Source: Acidobacteriota bacterium (GTDB lineage: Bacteria > Acidobacteriota > Terriglobia > UBA7540). Taken from it: a stretch of 64,000 nucleotides of DNA. This document shows positions 61,693 to 64,000 of this stretch, piece by piece (position 1 is the stretch's first letter; the number at the start of each line of letters is the position of its first letter). The position numbers and the translations under genes were made by a program. The notes under the pieces are model-generated. The model was given only the letters and a program-made list of their open reading frames with translations. It was not told the DNA's origin and made no database searches. The stretch covers positions 1 to 64,000 of the forward strand of contig JAKCCV010000013.1 of assembly GCA_021838785.1 (NCBI GenBank). The letters are read 5' to 3'.

Positions 61693-62619
61693 ATGAAAGG
61701 CTCCGGCCACGCCCGGCTCACGACCCCCAATCGCTCTCCTGCCTCCAGGGCCGTTCACGAACTTGTCGTCATTACTGGCCTGAGCGGTTCCGGCAAAGGT
61801 TCGGTGCTCCGTGCCTTTGAGGATTTGGGATACTATTGCGTGGACAATCTGCCCATTGACCTTATCCCCACCTTCGCCGACCTGTGCGCGGCGGCTAAAA
61901 GCCGCATTCATCGGGCGGCGTTGGTGGTGGACATTCGCGAAGGTGAAGCTCTTGCTCAGTTTCCCGAAATCTACCAGAGCCTTCATCGGCGTGGACTCAG
62001 GCTCTCGCTTGTTTTTCTGGAGGCCTCCGAGGAAGCCTTGGTTCGCCGTTTTGAGGAGACGCGCCGCCCGCACCCCTTGGGAAGAAATCTTCCGGTTCCC
62101 GAAGGCATTCGGCTGGAGCGGAATCTCATGGCTCCCATTCGCCGGTTGGCCGACGTCGTGGTGGACACGACGCGAATGAACGTTCACGAACTGCGGCAAT
62201 TTATCCAGCAACGCTTTGGCGTGGAGCTTCGGCGCAAGACGCTGTTGGTTTGTTTGGTCTCTTTCGGCTATCGCTATGGCATTCCCTCGGAGGCCAATTT
62301 ACTGTTGGATCTTCGGTTCCTGCCCAATCCGAATTACGTTCCCGAACTGAAGAAGAAAAACGGGCGAGACGCCGCGGTTCGCCGCTTCGTTGACTCTCGA
62401 CCCGAAACGGAAGAATTTGTTCGTCGCACGCGGGACTTTTTGCTCTATCTTTTGCCGCACTACGTCCGTGAAGGAAAGAGCTATTTGACCATCGGCCTGG
62501 GCTGTACCGGAGGGCGACACCGCTCCGTCGCGCTGGCAGAACAGCTCGGAGAAGTGTTGGAGCAAGAGGGATACGAGGTCAAGATTTTGCACCGCGATAT
62601 TGGCCGGGCCGCGAACTGA
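61693..62619 (+). CDS. rapZ: RNase adapter protein / P-loop nucleotide-binding protein RapZ
   Basis: 308 residues of the RapZ/YvcJ family. Walker A is ITGLSGSGKGSVLRAFEDLGYYCVDNLP split over residues 18-45, and the C-terminal RapZ domain contains SFGYRYGIPSEANLLLDLRF, LTIGLGCTGGRHRSV and YVREGKSYLTI. In enterobacteria RapZ regulates glucosamine-6-phosphate synthase through GlmZ RNA; in other phyla its function is less clear. No PTS genes (ptsN, npr) flank it here. GAGG precedes the ATG. Confidence 0.95.
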   Translation: MKGSGHARLTTPNRSPASRAVHELVVITGLSGSGKGSVLRAFEDLGYYCVDNLPIDLIPTFADLCAAAKSRIHRAALVVDIREGEALAQFPEIYQSLHRRGLRLSLVFLEASEEALVRRFEETRRPHPLGRNLPVPEGIRLERNLMAPIRRLADVVVDTTRMNVHELRQFIQQRFGVELRRKTLLVCLVSFGYRYGIPSEANLLLDLRFLPNPNYVPELKKKNGRDAAVRRFVDSRPETEEFVRRTRDFLLYLLPHYVREGKSYLTIGLGCTGGRHRSVALAEQLGEVLEQEGYEVKILHRDIGRAAN

Positions 62620-62647
62620 GGCGCGCCGTGCCCGAAAGGAAACCGTG

Positions 62648-63613
62648 ATGCTGAACGTCCTCGCCGTGGATATCGGGGGAACCAACTATCGCGTGGGCCT
62701 GTTTGACCACGAAGGACGACGCTTGATGGTGGTCGAAGAACCCACCCACCGTGCCGGCGGCCGCGACTGGATGCTCCATCAAATTCAACGGCACGCCGTC
62801 TCGCTCCGCGAGAAATCCGATTTTCCAGTCAAGGCGTGTGGCATCAGCTTTGGCGGGCCGGTGGATTACCCGCGGCAAACCGTCACTTCGCTGCATACGC
62901 CGGGCTGGAAAGATTTTGAAATGGCCCGTTGGGCGGAGCAGACGCTCGGCCTCGCCACGCGCGTGGACAATGACGCCAACGCCGGCGCGTGGGGTGAGTT
63001 TCGTTTTGGGGCGGGACGGGGAAGTCGCTCCATTTTCTACATCACCATCAGCACGGGCATTGGCGGAGGATGGATTCTCGACGGCAAGCCCTTCCGCGGC
63101 CGCGACGGGTTGGCGGGTGAACTGGGGCATATCCCTGTCTCGGATTCTGGCGTGATCTGTTCCTGCGGCGGCCGCGGCTGTTTGGAGACGTTTTGTTCCG
63201 CCACCGCGATTGCGCTGCGAGCCCGCGGCTTGGCCCAGCGGAAGCCGGAAGCCATGGCGCGAGTTTTGGAACTAAGCCACGGCGACCCTCAGAACGTGAC
63301 GGCGGCACAGGTCTTTCAGGCGGCATCGGAAGGGGAAACCGGAGCGGCGTTTATTGTACGGGAAGCGGCCCGCTGGTTGGCGCGCGGCTTGATGATGGTT
63401 GTTCGGCTGATGGACCCTGATCGCATCGTGCTGGGGGGCGGTGTGGCCAAGGCCGGGCTCGCTTTGCTCGAGCCGGTTCGTCAGGCGATGGAGGAAATGG
63501 GCTCGCCAACCATTCAGGCCTCGACCGAAGTCGTGCTCGCCGAGCTGGGTGATTATTCACCGCTTTATGGAGCGGCGGGCTTGGCGCTCGACCTCGCCGC
63601 GCAAACCGTTTGA
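62648..63613 (+). CDS. ROK-family glucokinase
   Basis: About 321 residues from the ATG at 62648 (AAAGGA seven bases upstream). Phosphate-binding AVDIGGTNYRVGLFD, catalytic Asp in RVDNDANAGAWGE, STGIGGGWILDG, GELGHIPVS, the ROK zinc motif CSCGGRGCLETFCSA, and C-terminal RIVLGGGVAKAG. It phosphorylates glucose or a similar hexose. It directly follows rapZ, where PTS genes often lie in other bacteria, so it may serve sugar uptake without a PTS. Sugar specificity is inferred from the family. Confidence 0.92.
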   Translation: MLNVLAVDIGGTNYRVGLFDHEGRRLMVVEEPTHRAGGRDWMLHQIQRHAVSLREKSDFPVKACGISFGGPVDYPRQTVTSLHTPGWKDFEMARWAEQTLGLATRVDNDANAGAWGEFRFGAGRGSRSIFYITISTGIGGGWILDGKPFRGRDGLAGELGHIPVSDSGVICSCGGRGCLETFCSATAIALRARGLAQRKPEAMARVLELSHGDPQNVTAAQVFQAASEGETGAAFIVREAARWLARGLMMVVRLMDPDRIVLGGGVAKAGLALLEPVRQAMEEMGSPTIQASTEVVLAELGDYSPLYGAAGLALDLAAQTV

Positions 63614-63663
63614 AGGCCCGCGCTGAATCACGGCACCTTACTCGGCGCCATCTTGGATGCCAA

Positions 63664-64000
63664 TTAAAAGCGAAAGACGATGGTCGGCGAGCTCTGGTTC
63701 GCTAAATGCAACTCCGCCGAACTGGCACGCTTGTGCAGAGCCTTGGTCGCGCACAGGCGGGCAATTTCAGGGTGGTTATTTTGCTCGCTCAGGTGCGCGA
63801 GAACCAGCACGGCAGCGTGGCCGTCGTAATCTCCGCTTAAAAATTCGCCCGTAGCGTGATTCGAAAGGTGTCCCTGTCGGCTCATGACGCGCTGTTTGAC
63901 GTGCCAAGGATAAGGGCCGGATTTGAGCATTTCCAAATCGTGATTGGATTCAAAGATAAGGCAATGGCAGCCCCGCAGACGCTGTTTGACCAGCTCGGGA
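63664..64000 (-). CDS. C-terminal part of an MBL-fold hydrolase (YycJ/WalJ-like)
   Basis: Only the C-terminal 111 residues are visible; the gene continues past the right edge on the minus strand. The visible part contains FESNHDLEMLKSGPYPW, VMSRQGHLSNHATGEF, and VLAHLSEQNNHPEIA, the typical end of YycJ-type metallo-beta-lactamase-fold hydrolases with the late metal-binding His motif LSEQNN. Cytoplasmic hydrolase or exonuclease function is proposed for this family. The metal-binding HxHxDH motif lies beyond the window. Confidence 0.85.
   Translation of the reverse strand, partial: PELVKQRLRGCHCLIFESNHDLEMLKSGPYPWHVKQRVMSRQGHLSNHATGEFLSGDYDGHAAVLVLAHLSEQNNHPEIARLCATKALHKRASSAELHLANQSSPTIVFRF

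Overview
The window reads as a chromosomal segment of a Gram-negative heterotroph, most likely an Acidobacteriota member. The pointers are an Oar-like TonB-dependent receptor with an N-terminal carboxypeptidase-regulatory domain and no SusD partner, many exported glycoside hydrolases (two with Tat-type leaders), an LPS-export/rpoN gene block, and moderately high GC. The taxonomy is inference; no rRNA gene is present.

Layout. 1-3400: the start of a minus-strand gene at the left edge, a secreted GH92 alpha-mannosidase, a decayed IS110-type transposase tail and tRNA-Gly(CCC). 3762-4934: glutaryl-CoA dehydrogenase. 5540-12656 (minus): a cytochrome c maturation operon in the order ccmE-ccmF-ccmH-CcmI-like zinc ribbon-exported anchor protein-ccmA-ccmB-ccmC-ccmD. 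Its CcmE carries CxxxY instead of the heme-binding His, and no ccmG is present. 13090-14464: a membrane-bound class III nucleotide cyclase homologue and a solitary nuoA. 15056-20130 (minus): a tightly overlapping sugar-phosphate operon (cupin G6P isomerase, ROK kinase, mannose-6-phosphate isomerase fused to a degenerate kinase-like domain, second cupin isomerase) with a DeoR-type regulator downstream. 20203-32055 (minus): exported carbohydrate-active proteins ((alpha/alpha)6 glycosidase, DUF4185-like beta-propeller, TonB receptor, mutarotase-like protein, GH38 alpha-mannosidase). 32158-33896: an SDR and an SMP-30 lactonase. With GH92 the cluster suggests uptake and catabolism of mannose-containing glycans.

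34316-42162: a MEDS sensory protein, trpG, a secreted CBM/TIM-barrel protein, trpD, then sucC and sucD separated by an inserted PD-(D/E)XK nuclease-domain gene, and ndk. 42311-44973 (minus): a three-gene envelope cassette (PA2779-like membrane protein, C39 peptidase, TPR/beta-barrel protein). 45144-51380: cupin, an SDR with a degenerate active site, a DksA-type zinc-finger protein, an enolase-superfamily dehydratase and a GH35 beta-galactosidase. 51447-54514: homoserine dehydrogenase, a PASTA protein and a CCG-domain protein.

54706-64000: recJ, a fused LptC/LptA-like protein, lptB, rpoN, long-form hpf, rapZ, a ROK glucokinase and the end of an MBL-fold hydrolase. This is the classic rpoN neighbourhood without PTS genes. 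The points most worth a second look are the mixed Ccm operon, the nuclease gene between sucC and sucD, the kinase-like/M6P-isomerase fusion and the envelope protease cassette.
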